Below, piece after piece: positions 18,743 to 26,611 of a stretch of 64,000 nt of DNA. Under the pieces are notes generated by a model. It was not told where the DNA came from. It did no database searches and saw only the letters and a list, made by a program, of their open reading frames with translations. A program made the translations under genes and the position numbers. Positions within the stretch are counted from its first letter, which is position 1; each line of letters begins with the position of its first letter. The DNA is taken from assembly GCA_030373045.1 (NCBI GenBank), contig JAUCPW010000023.1, forward strand, positions 1 through 64,000, written 5' to 3'. The DNA is from Candidatus Fermentibacter sp. (GTDB lineage: Bacteria; Fermentibacterota; Fermentibacteria; Fermentibacterales; Fermentibacteraceae).

Positions 18743-18743
18743 G

Positions 18744-19829
18744 TCACCTCCGGGGTGTCCCTGCGAGCCGCGATGCGGGGAACAGCCCCGCCTCCGAGGC
18801 CTCCTCGCAGAACCAGTAGGAGGAATCGAGCCTTCCCGTCCTATGATAGTTCCCTGCAGCGCAGACGCCCATGCAGGCGTTCCTGTGGATGCATCCGGAA
18901 CACGGCGCAGAAAGGGAACCCGGCAGGACGGAACGGAGTTCCCGGAGCCCGGGGGACGTCTCCCACACCTCGCGCACGTCCGATCCGGGAAGCCTGCCGT
19001 AGACGAGTTCGGGATAGGCCGTCCCGATCCCGCACATGGCGAGCTCGCCCCCCGAGAGGATGCCCAGGATGTTCAGTATGCGGCATGCCACTGCGCCTCC
19101 CTCGAGCAGTTCGCCGACGGGCCTGAAGGCCGGGGGGATGTCGAAGACGACGCGGAAGCGGGAATCAGGGCCGCAGGCAGCACCGGCGCGTATCGCGGAA
19201 TGGAGGTCGATGAGCGCCCGGATCGACAGGCGCCCGGGCATGTCGCTCCCCCGGCCGACGACCTGCACGTTGTTGAACTTCACCGAGCCGCAGCCCATGC
19301 TCCTCGCGAGGGACACAAGGGGAAGGGCCTCGGCGGTGTTCCCTTCGTGCAGAGTGCAGATGACCTGCGGGCGGAATCCCTCCGACACGAGGATGCGGAT
19401 GCCCTCCAGGGCCATGCCGAAGGATCCCTGAACCCTGCGCATCGCGTCGTGCGTCGCCGGAGAGGCGCCGTCGAGGCTGACGGAGATCGTCCTGAAGAGG
19501 CCGGTCTCCCTCATCATCCTGGCGGAGGAGGGATCGACCAGGGTCCCGTTGGTCTCCATGTGCATCGTGAGGCCGCGGTCTGCAACGAGCCGCACCATCT
19601 CCGCGAAGCCGGGATGAAGCATGGGTTCGCCTCCGGTCAGCTTGACCGACCGGAGACCCAGGGGAAGTGCTTCCCCGATGGCCTTCTCGAGGACGGACAG
19701 ATCCAGGAAGCTCGATCGGGAGGCTCCGGGATCGAACTCCGGGGAGATCCAGCAATGCCGGCAGTTGAGGTTGCACCCGCCCGACACGTAGAGATAGAAG
19801 GTCCTGAGCGGGGGGGCTTCAGAAGGCAA
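18744..19829 (-). CDS. radical SAM/SPASM peptide-modifying enzyme (ScmF-like)
   Basis: A 361-residue enzyme. The radical SAM cluster motif is Cys19-x3-Cys23-x2-Cys26 (CNLNCRHC), with GGEPMLHPGF and the SAM-binding TNGTL strand following. A C-terminal SPASM region has cysteines in ACRIL, MCGIG, APCSGC, RNACMGVC and WFCEEA for auxiliary iron-sulphur clusters. It should install a carbon-centred modification on a ribosomal peptide. The start is TTG 19829, overlapping the previous enzyme by 11 bases; no later start keeps the cluster motif in its normal place. The gene directly precedes precursor 1. Assignment to the ScmF subtype is tentative; the radical SAM/SPASM identity is firm. Confidence 0.9.
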   Translation of the reverse strand: MPSEAPPLRTFYLYVSGGCNLNCRHCWISPEFDPGASRSSFLDLSVLEKAIGEALPLGLRSVKLTGGEPMLHPGFAEMVRLVADRGLTMHMETNGTLVDPSSARMMRETGLFRTISVSLDGASPATHDAMRRVQGSFGMALEGIRILVSEGFRPQVICTLHEGNTAEALPLVSLARSMGCGSVKFNNVQVVGRGSDMPGRLSIRALIDLHSAIRAGAACGPDSRFRVVFDIPPAFRPVGELLEGGAVACRILNILGILSGGELAMCGIGTAYPELVYGRLPGSDVREVWETSPGLRELRSVLPGSLSAPCSGCIHRNACMGVCAAGNYHRTGRLDSSYWFCEEASEAGLFPASRLAGTPRR

Positions 19830-20919
19830 TCCTGACCCCCGTTTCGGAGACGAACCTGGCGTAGCAGTCCTCGGGGTTCGGCATGTCGTAGCTGCCGGTC
19901 TCCTCCAGGGCTATGCCGGGGCAGCTCCCGTTGCAGTATGGCGCCCATTCGCAGGCGGAGCAGCCCGGCAGGGAGCTCATGGGCTTCCTGCGCCTCTCAC
20001 GAAGGGCGGTGAGCACGGGATGGTCCCTCCAGATGTCGGCGAGGGAGTCGGTCAGGGCGTTCCCGAGCGCCAGCCTGTGCAGGACGTGGCACGGCACGAT
20101 GGTTCCGTCGTGCATTATGCCGGTCCTGTCGAAGACGCAGCCGCACCCTGTGAGCGAACCCATCACCCACGACCGGGGCTTCGCCCCGGTGGCCCTGGCT
20201 CGCTCCATCTGCGAGTAGGCCAGCATCTTGGCCTGCGGGCCGGCCTGCGACCTTATCCTGCCGGGCCATACCGACGAAAGCCTCTCGAAGACCCGCATGG
20301 CTCCGAGGCGCTCGGCGTTGGAGAGGCCTCCCCAGCTTCCGTCGCATCCCGCACCCATCCTGAAGGATTCGTTTGTGCTGAACCAGTCCAGCCCCAGGTC
20401 CCCGAGGATGAACGAGGCGGTGCGCTCGATGCTCTCGAGGTTCGAACGGGACAGCGTCATCCTGGCATTCACCGGGAACCCCGCCTCCTTCAGCAGCCTC
20501 GTGCCGTGCACGGCCCGGTCGAAGCTGTCCGGGCGCATGGAGTCGTGGACGAGTGCGTCAGGGCCGTCGATGGAGACCTGTATCGAATCCATCCTCAGGC
20601 GCCTTCGACCGGTGTCCAGGGCGCGGATCGCAGCCTCGTCCACCAGGGTTCCGTTGGTGAGGATCGTGTATCGCATCCCGGCGCCCAGCACGGCGTCGAT
20701 GATCTCGAACAGGTCGGGCCTGGTGAATACCTCGCCCCCCGTGAGGCAGACCCTCATCACCGACAGGCTGCGCAGGACGTCGACGATATGGAGCCATCCG
20801 GCGGTCGAGAGGTCGGAACGCCAGTTCATCTCGTCGGCATAGAAGCAATAGGCGCAGCGCAGGTTGCACCTGCCCGTGAGGGCGAGGTCGGCCGATGCGG
20901 GGGTCCTGAGTGCCTTCAT
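19819..20919 (-). CDS. radical SAM/SPASM peptide-modifying enzyme (ScmE-like)
   Basis: A 366-residue enzyme with the cluster motif Cys18-x3-Cys22-x2-Cys25 (CNLRCAYC), GGEVFTRPDL and ILTNGTLVDE. The SPASM region contains GCGCVFDRTG, PCHVLHR, CSACEWAPYCNGSCPG and EDCYARF, the arrangement of PqqE-like enzymes. ATG 20919 lies 10 bases after the PqqD-like gene, with GAGAAGGG before it. Having two different SPASM enzymes (this and the next gene) beside one PqqD homologue is the hallmark of SynChlorMet cassettes. The exact bond formed cannot be read from sequence. Confidence 0.9.
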   Translation of the reverse strand: MKALRTPASADLALTGRCNLRCAYCFYADEMNWRSDLSTAGWLHIVDVLRSLSVMRVCLTGGEVFTRPDLFEIIDAVLGAGMRYTILTNGTLVDEAAIRALDTGRRRLRMDSIQVSIDGPDALVHDSMRPDSFDRAVHGTRLLKEAGFPVNARMTLSRSNLESIERTASFILGDLGLDWFSTNESFRMGAGCDGSWGGLSNAERLGAMRVFERLSSVWPGRIRSQAGPQAKMLAYSQMERARATGAKPRSWVMGSLTGCGCVFDRTGIMHDGTIVPCHVLHRLALGNALTDSLADIWRDHPVLTALRERRRKPMSSLPGCSACEWAPYCNGSCPGIALEETGSYDMPNPEDCYARFVSETGVRIAF

Positions 20920-20929
20920 GCCGCCCTTC

Positions 20930-21235
20930 TCAGCCCCCCGGGACCCTTCCCATGAATCCCGAGGAGAGAAGGTCGCATACGAACCTGTCCACGTCCTCCC
21001 TGACACGCCCTGGGGGAACGGAGTCGAAGGCCTCGGAGAGGGCCGAAACCAGGTCGTCCTCCGAGACACCGTCGCACATCCTCCAGACGAAGAGCCCGGT
21101 GGCGTTCAGGACCCGCACCTCGCTAGTGTCGGGGTTGAACAGGAGGGCGCCGTCCTCGTCCTCCTCGCGCAGGACCACGTCGGGATTCCGGTGGAGCAGC
21201 CCGCCGGTTCCGGGCAGGGATCGATCCTCGGTCAT
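20930..21235 (-). CDS. PqqD-like peptide chaperone (RiPP recognition element, ScmD-like)
   Basis: A 101-residue protein of the PqqD family: a strand-rich start (LHRNPDVVLREEDEDGALLFNP), the typical RVLNATGLFVWRMCDG segment and a C-terminal helical part with VREDVDRFVCDLL. PqqD proteins bind the leader of a precursor peptide and deliver it to the radical SAM enzyme. ATG 21235 has GGAGGTG upstream. It lies directly ahead of the two radical SAM genes and would recognise the shared YExPxAxDLSG leader of the two peptides; that pairing is inferred. Confidence 0.9.
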   Translation of the reverse strand: MTEDRSLPGTGGLLHRNPDVVLREEDEDGALLFNPDTSEVRVLNATGLFVWRMCDGVSEDDLVSALSEAFDSVPPGRVREDVDRFVCDLLSSGFMGRVPGG

Positions 21236-21239
21236 GCCA

Positions 21240-22211
21240 TCACCTCCGCGTGCTCTCTTGAGAACAACCCGCCCGCCCGACGGTTCCGCCCCTGCGCGAC
21301 CTCGCCCGTTCGACGGCGAGCGCGGCCAGTCCCACGGCCACGGCGAACCACAGGGTCGCGAACCTCATGACGATCGTGACCGCCGCCGCCCCGGCCCTGC
21401 CCAGCGCAGGGCCGAGCAGGCCGCCGATGGTCAGCTCGGTGAGCCCGAGCCCTCCGGGTATCATCGAAACCGCACCGGCTATCGTGCCGGCCGAATGGGA
21501 CAGGATGGCGAGCCCGGGGGCCAGCGGCATCCCGAGAGCGGCGGCAGCCGCCTGGAGCACGAATGCCTCCGCCCCCCAGGAGGCCACCCCCAGCGGAACG
21601 GTGATCAGCAGGCTCCGCGTGTCGAGGAGCCCCGCGCAGGTCCCCCTGAAGGTCTCGAGGGCTCCGCGGCGCGAGGCGAAGAAGCGGATCCTGCGGAGGA
21701 GCCCCGAGAGCACGTCGAAGAGCCGGCGGGAGGAGACCAGCGCCACCCCGGCCGCGCTCGCGGCGATGCCTGCCGCGACCACGGGCAGCACTCCGGCCCC
21801 GCCCGTCAGGATGGCTCCGATGACGGCAAGGAGAACCATGCTCATCAGGTCGGTGATCCTCTCGGCCACGACAACGGGCGAGGTGAGCTCGACGGGTATC
21901 CCCTCCCCGTCGCGAAGGAGGCATGACTTCAGGACCTCGCCGAGCTTCCCCGGAGAAACCGTCATCGAGAAGCCCGCGAGGAACACCAGGAGGCTCCTCC
22001 CCACAGGCAGGCGGACGCCTGTCCTGCCGAGAAAGTACTGCCACTTCAGGAATCTCAGGGCGTAGTTGACCAGGGGCAGCCCGAGCACCGCGGGTAGCCA
22101 GCGGGGATCGAACGCGGAGATGGCGCTCGAGAACTGCGGGGCGTCCGAGAGCAGCACCAGGGCCGTGTAGACCAGGAGTGCGGCGAAGACGGTCAGGAGG
22201 GCGCGCTTCAA
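21240..22211 (-). CDS. UPF0104/LPG-synthase-type flippase-like membrane protein
   Basis: A 323-residue integral membrane protein with about eight helices. Family hallmarks are PLVNYALRFLKWQYFL, GFSMTVSPGKLGEVLKSCLL and, late, GTIAGAVSMIPGGLGLTELTIG, which belong to the lysylphosphatidylglycerol synthase transmembrane (AglD/UPF0104) family of lipid or glycolipid flippases. The soluble aminoacyl-transferase domain is absent. TTG 22211 forms a TTGA overlap with the TPR gene. Its stop is 4 bases before the PqqD-like gene, so it may be part of the peptide cassette or simply of the long operon. Confidence 0.82.
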   Translation of the reverse strand: MKRALLTVFAALLVYTALVLLSDAPQFSSAISAFDPRWLPAVLGLPLVNYALRFLKWQYFLGRTGVRLPVGRSLLVFLAGFSMTVSPGKLGEVLKSCLLRDGEGIPVELTSPVVVAERITDLMSMVLLAVIGAILTGGAGVLPVVAAGIAASAAGVALVSSRRLFDVLSGLLRRIRFFASRRGALETFRGTCAGLLDTRSLLITVPLGVASWGAEAFVLQAAAAALGMPLAPGLAILSHSAGTIAGAVSMIPGGLGLTELTIGGLLGPALGRAGAAAVTIVMRFATLWFAVAVGLAALAVERARSRRGGTVGRAGCSQESTRR

Positions 22212-23053
22212 GGAACCGCGGACCCCGATCCGGGCGCGGGTTCTGCACCGGCCCCGCCCTTGCCCGAAAGCCCGGGGAGCATCCCCTCTATCTCGGCGTG
22301 CAGCTTCTCGAAACCGGCGAGCCCGTCGAGGAGCGAGAGGGCCTTCTTCGAGAGGTCGAGGGCCTCCCCGGCCTCTCCCAGGAGGCTGCTCGCCCTGGCG
22401 GCCAGGGCGAGAGCCTGGGCCCTCGAACCCCTGGAATGGTCTCCGGACGGCATGAGTTCATATGCGGTCATGGCGTGGACGAGGGCATCGCGGGGCTGGT
22501 TCCTGGCCAGCCCGAGGAGCGAGAGGTTGATGTGCACCCCGCTCCTGGCGGCTCCGGTGCGGATCTCGAGGGCTTCCTGCAGCAGCCTGCCGGCCTCGTC
22601 GAGGCCGGGCTCCTCGCGCTTCTCGATCAGCAGACCCGCCAGGTTGACGCCCAGGCTGGCCGCGAGCGCGGGCTCCCTCTCGAGCGCCTTCCTGTAGTAC
22701 TGCTCGGCCTGCGCGGCATTACCGCGCCCCGACTCGATCAGTCCGAGCTGGCCCAGGGCCGTCCCGCTGGTGTCGCCCTTCTGGACGGCCTCGGCCACGG
22801 TGTCCTCGGCCTCGTCGAACCTGCCCGCCCTGATGAGGAAGTAGACGAGCGCATTGGTCAGCGGGTCCTTCACCGACTTCCTGTCGCGATTCCTCCGGAG
22901 CATCCGGATCATATCCTCGACGCGTCCCGAGGCGGCCAGGACGGCCGCCCTCCGGAGCTGGATGCTCTTCCAGACCGGCGTCCTCATGAGGATGAAGCCC
23001 GCGAGGGTGAGGAGGACGAGTGCGCCCAGAGCCGCGAGGATGTAGTTCGTCAT
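22208..23053 (-). CDS. membrane-anchored TPR protein
   Basis: A 281-residue protein. An N-terminal transmembrane helix (YILAALGALVLLTLAGFILM) is followed by TPR units (RFDEAEDTVAEAVQKGD, AAQAEQYYRKALEREP, LDEAGRLLQEALEIR, EALDLSKKALSLLDG). The topology resembles assembly factors such as LapB, but the zinc rubredoxin of LapB is missing. ATG 23053 overlaps the class A PBP stop (ATGA), so a link to peptidoglycan or envelope assembly is reasonable but unproven. Confidence 0.82.
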   Translation of the reverse strand: MTNYILAALGALVLLTLAGFILMRTPVWKSIQLRRAAVLAASGRVEDMIRMLRRNRDRKSVKDPLTNALVYFLIRAGRFDEAEDTVAEAVQKGDTSGTALGQLGLIESGRGNAAQAEQYYRKALEREPALAASLGVNLAGLLIEKREEPGLDEAGRLLQEALEIRTGAARSGVHINLSLLGLARNQPRDALVHAMTAYELMPSGDHSRGSRAQALALAARASSLLGEAGEALDLSKKALSLLDGLAGFEKLHAEIEGMLPGLSGKGGAGAEPAPGSGSAVP

Positions 23054-25293
23054 CTCGGTCTGCCCCCGGATCCGCCGCGCGAGGTGTCGAACTGGGTGAA
23101 GTCGGGGATGGTGGTGTCCGAGGCGAACGGGGACAGCGCGGTATGAATGGGGCAGTAGGAGGTGGGCTGGGTGCCGGCCCAGAAGAGCTCGTCGACCGCC
23201 TTGTCGCCGCACTCGGCGTTGGCCAGGAAGCCCGACTGCCTGCAGATGACGGCATGTTCCACCGCGCCCGAGGGGGCGGCAGGGAATGAAGGTGCCGACG
23301 AGGCGTCGGCCCCTGCGAAGGCCCTGCGCATGAACCTGCTCCAGATCGGCACGGCGATGTCGCCTCCCGCCTCGCCTCTGCCGCTCTGGAGCCTCATCCT
23401 CACGACATGGTTGTCGTATCCGACCCATACCGACGCCACGAGATCGGGGGTGAAGCCCATGAACCAGGCGTCGGCGTAGTCGCTGGTGGTGCCCGTCTTG
23501 CCGCCCGCATCCCTGCCGGCGTAGGGTCCGGCCCCCCAGTACCAGCCCGATCCCGACGCCGTGCCGGCCCTGACCACGCTCTGGAGCAGGTTGTTCATGA
23601 TCCAGGCGCCGGTCTCGCTGAGGACCCTGGAACCCTGAGGGGCCTGTTCGTTGGTCTCGAGGACGTTGCCGTACCTGTCCACCACCCTGAGGATACCCGT
23701 GGCATCCCTGGCGATGCCGCCGGTTGCGAACGGAATGTATGCCTGCGCCATCTCGAGGGGGCTGACCATGCAGCTGCCCAGCGGAAGCGAGTTGACTATG
23801 GGCAGGTCGCTCTCGATCCCCATGGCGGAAGCCCTGGCGGCCACGGCCTCGATCCCCACGGCCATGCCGACCCTGACGGCCGACACGTTGTAGGACCGGG
23901 CTATGGCCTCCCTCACGGTCACCATCCCGTGGAAGCTGCCGTCGTAGTTCCTCGGCCTCCACTGGCCGGGGGAGAGGTCGACCACTACCGGCTGGTCGAG
24001 GACCACGCTCCCGGGCGACCAGCCCTGCTCCACGGCCTCCGCATAGACGAACGGCTTGAAGGAGCTGCCGGGCTGCCTCCTGGCCTGTACCGCCCTGTTG
24101 AACTCACTGTCCTGGAAGTCCCTTCCGCCCACCATCGCCCTTATGTAGCCGGTTCTCGGATCGACTGCGACTATCGCGCACTGGACATAGTCCGGGGCGC
24201 CCTCGATGGTGTCCTCGACGGTCTGCCAGTAGTCCCAGGAGCTCTCGTACCGGAGCCTCTGGGGATCGTCCGCGTATGTACCCGTGGCGGGATCCCACAG
24301 GGGCTCCCTCAGCGCCATGACGCTGTCCATCGCGAATTCGGCAGCCGCCTGCACGTCCGGGTCGAGCGTGGTGTAGACCTCGAGCCCCTGTTCGTAGACC
24401 GCCGACCACCCGTATCTGGAGACCAGGTACTGTCTGACGTACTCCGAGAAGTAGTCCCACTGGTCCTCCAGCTCGGGCCTCACCACGTCCACCCCCAGGG
24501 GTGACGCGCACGCCTGGTCGTACTGGTCGTCGGTGATGCATCCGTCCTCGCGCATCATCGAGAGGACGACGTTCCGGCGGGTCGTGCAGCGCTCGGGATT
24601 GCGCACCGGGTTGTAGCCGCTCGGGTTCCTCGGCATGCCGACCAGCATCGCGGCCTGAGCCAGCGTGAGCTCGGCCGCCGTGGTCCCGTCGAAGTAGGTC
24701 CTGGCGGCGGCCTCGATGCCGTAGGCCCCCTGGCCGTAGAAGATGTGGTTGAGGTACATCTCCAGGATCTCCTGCTTGGAGAACTGCCTCTCGATCTCCA
24801 TCGCGATGAAGGCCTCCTGGAGCTTCCTCTGGATGGTCTGGTCGGGAACGAGGAACAGCCCCCTGGCGAGCTGCTGCGTGATGGTGCTGCCGCCGTGCCG
24901 GGCGCCGGTGGTCAGATCGACGTAGACGGCCCGGACCAGCCCCCGGATGCTGACCCCGTTGTGGGTGTAGAAATCCTTGTCCTCGGTGGCTATCAGCCCC
25001 TGGACTACGAACGGGCTGATCTGGTCGATCTCGACGGGATACCTGTTCTCCACGAAGGCGCAGGCCAGTTCGTTGCCCCTGCAGTCGTAGATCCGGGTCG
25101 AGGCGGAGGGTTCCCGCCCGCGGAGCCCGGCCACCAGGATGTTCCCCCTGGCCTGCCTGAAGGCGGTGCTGCAGTCGTTGTAGACCCTCCACATGAAGCC
25201 GCCCGAGAAGAAGATGCACAGGGACGCCACCAGGGCCGTCCATTCGAGTATCGCGCGCACCCTCCCGGCCGGGGCGCTATTCGACAGAGCCAA
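23050..25293 (-). CDS. class A penicillin-binding protein (PBP1A type)
   Basis: Bifunctional peptidoglycan polymerase and cross-linker in the inner membrane, 747 residues. A transmembrane helix (residues about 17-36) is followed by the GT51 domain with catalytic EDKDFY near 102 and GGSTITQQLARGLFL. The transpeptidase domain has SxxK in PGSSFKPF near 405, SxN in RSYNVSAVR and KTGTTSDY near 600. The start is TTG 25293, with GGGAGG seven bases upstream; it overlaps the lipoprotein gene by 17 bases. The C-terminus contains two cysteines after the catalytic part. A GT51-only relative is encoded at 30754-32682. Confidence 0.94.
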   Translation of the reverse strand: MALSNSAPAGRVRAILEWTALVASLCIFFSGGFMWRVYNDCSTAFRQARGNILVAGLRGREPSASTRIYDCRGNELACAFVENRYPVEIDQISPFVVQGLIATEDKDFYTHNGVSIRGLVRAVYVDLTTGARHGGSTITQQLARGLFLVPDQTIQRKLQEAFIAMEIERQFSKQEILEMYLNHIFYGQGAYGIEAAARTYFDGTTAAELTLAQAAMLVGMPRNPSGYNPVRNPERCTTRRNVVLSMMREDGCITDDQYDQACASPLGVDVVRPELEDQWDYFSEYVRQYLVSRYGWSAVYEQGLEVYTTLDPDVQAAAEFAMDSVMALREPLWDPATGTYADDPQRLRYESSWDYWQTVEDTIEGAPDYVQCAIVAVDPRTGYIRAMVGGRDFQDSEFNRAVQARRQPGSSFKPFVYAEAVEQGWSPGSVVLDQPVVVDLSPGQWRPRNYDGSFHGMVTVREAIARSYNVSAVRVGMAVGIEAVAARASAMGIESDLPIVNSLPLGSCMVSPLEMAQAYIPFATGGIARDATGILRVVDRYGNVLETNEQAPQGSRVLSETGAWIMNNLLQSVVRAGTASGSGWYWGAGPYAGRDAGGKTGTTSDYADAWFMGFTPDLVASVWVGYDNHVVRMRLQSGRGEAGGDIAVPIWSRFMRRAFAGADASSAPSFPAAPSGAVEHAVICRQSGFLANAECGDKAVDELFWAGTQPTSYCPIHTALSPFASDTTIPDFTQFDTSRGGSGGRPR

Positions 25294-26611
25294 GCTGGTT
25301 CCTCCCGAGCACTGGTGTTCCATCCTCGTACCGGAGTACGTATTCGTAGGCGCCCGAGTTCCCGATCAGGGTGACCTCCCTGCAGCCGGCGGCCGCCGCG
25401 GGCCTGGAGGAGAACTCGGGATGATAGTCGCTCTCGTAGTCCTCGTATGTCCTGAAGACGATCCGGTACCCCGTGGGAGTGCCCTCGAAGAGATACAGGT
25501 TGCCCGCGAAGTAGACCACCCTCTCGGGGTCCAGGTCGCCGTTCATCTCCACCCCGAGGGCCCTCCAGATCGTCATGCCTATCTCGTTCTCGAAACGCTG
25601 CTCGGTCTGGTGGGGGTCGAGGTAGATGATCTGCTGCCCCAGCGGCTCCTCGTCACCGCTCGTCAGGATGGCCGGGAAGGTCGCCGACAGGGTGTCCAGC
25701 CTCTCCACCTGGTCGCTCACGGCCAGGAAGTTCGCGGTCATGACCCGGAGCCTCTCGACGTCCAGCGTGGAATCGGGGACAGAGGCCTGCCCGGTGGTCC
25801 GGAGGATCTGCATGGATTCGTGGGCATCGCGGATGACGGCCTTGGAGAGGAACGCCATCTCCCTCCAGGTGGCCACGAAACCGCTCAGTTCCACGGGCAC
25901 CGACGACAGGTTGAACGTGGCCCTGTCCTGGATGATCTGCATGGCGGCCGCCCTGCGGATGTTGCACCAGGCGAGCTCGGCATAGGCGGCATCGTCGAGG
26001 GAGCCGATGTAGCTCTCGATGCCGGTGCCCCGCTCCCCAGCCGCGGACGCGGACGAATAGTGGGCGATCGAATCGATCCTCGCACCGTCCAGGAGCTGCC
26101 TCGCGATCCTCATCTCGAACCGAGTCTCCGGGCTCGACATGATCAGACCCGCAGTGCGCTCGACGCTCAGCGAGTCGATGACCTCGCCGGGGATCTCCTC
26201 GCCGAACCCCTCGATGAGCCAGCCGGATTCGCCGAGCACGAAGTCGATGCGGACGATGGCCGGACTCTCCATCCTGGTGATGGAGCAGTAGTAGGAGGTC
26301 CTCGAACCCGTGCTGTCGGTCAGTATCTCGGTGAGCCTGCCGGAGGAGTCGAAGCCCCTCCATCTGCCGAAGACCGTCCAGGGATCGCCGCCGGCGGACT
26401 CGGAGGCCTCCCTCAGCGCCGGGGCGAGGAGGTCGAGGCATGAAGGGTCGTTCAGGGCCAGCAGCCTCGAGAACTCGAGACCGATCTCGAGCGGGGAGGC
26501 CGGGATCGTTGCGGTGCTGTCGGCCGGAACGACGACCTGCCCGTCCCCCGGGCCTCCGCAGCCGGCGGCGAGAACCAGGATCAAAGCCGTCAGAGACAGG
26601 ATCCTACTCAT
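25277..26611 (-). CDS. lipoprotein of unknown function
   Basis: A 444-residue protein with a type II signal sequence (MSRILSLTALILVLAAGC, lipobox LAAGC), so it is anchored in the envelope. The body is acidic and mixed alpha/beta; no domain was recognised. The last part (VVYFAGNLYLFEGTP, TYEDYESDYHPEFSS, EYVLRYEDGTPVLG) resembles GWxTD-type segments, where phrases such as FEGTPTGYRIVF and YEDY occur in similar order, but this is only suggestive. ATG 26611 overlaps the pilB-like stop (ATGA). It lies between a type IV pilus-type ATPase and a PBP. Confidence 0.75.
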   Translation of the reverse strand: MSRILSLTALILVLAAGCGGPGDGQVVVPADSTATIPASPLEIGLEFSRLLALNDPSCLDLLAPALREASESAGGDPWTVFGRWRGFDSSGRLTEILTDSTGSRTSYYCSITRMESPAIVRIDFVLGESGWLIEGFGEEIPGEVIDSLSVERTAGLIMSSPETRFEMRIARQLLDGARIDSIAHYSSASAAGERGTGIESYIGSLDDAAYAELAWCNIRRAAAMQIIQDRATFNLSSVPVELSGFVATWREMAFLSKAVIRDAHESMQILRTTGQASVPDSTLDVERLRVMTANFLAVSDQVERLDTLSATFPAILTSGDEEPLGQQIIYLDPHQTEQRFENEIGMTIWRALGVEMNGDLDPERVVYFAGNLYLFEGTPTGYRIVFRTYEDYESDYHPEFSSRPAAAAGCREVTLIGNSGAYEYVLRYEDGTPVLGRNQLGSVE

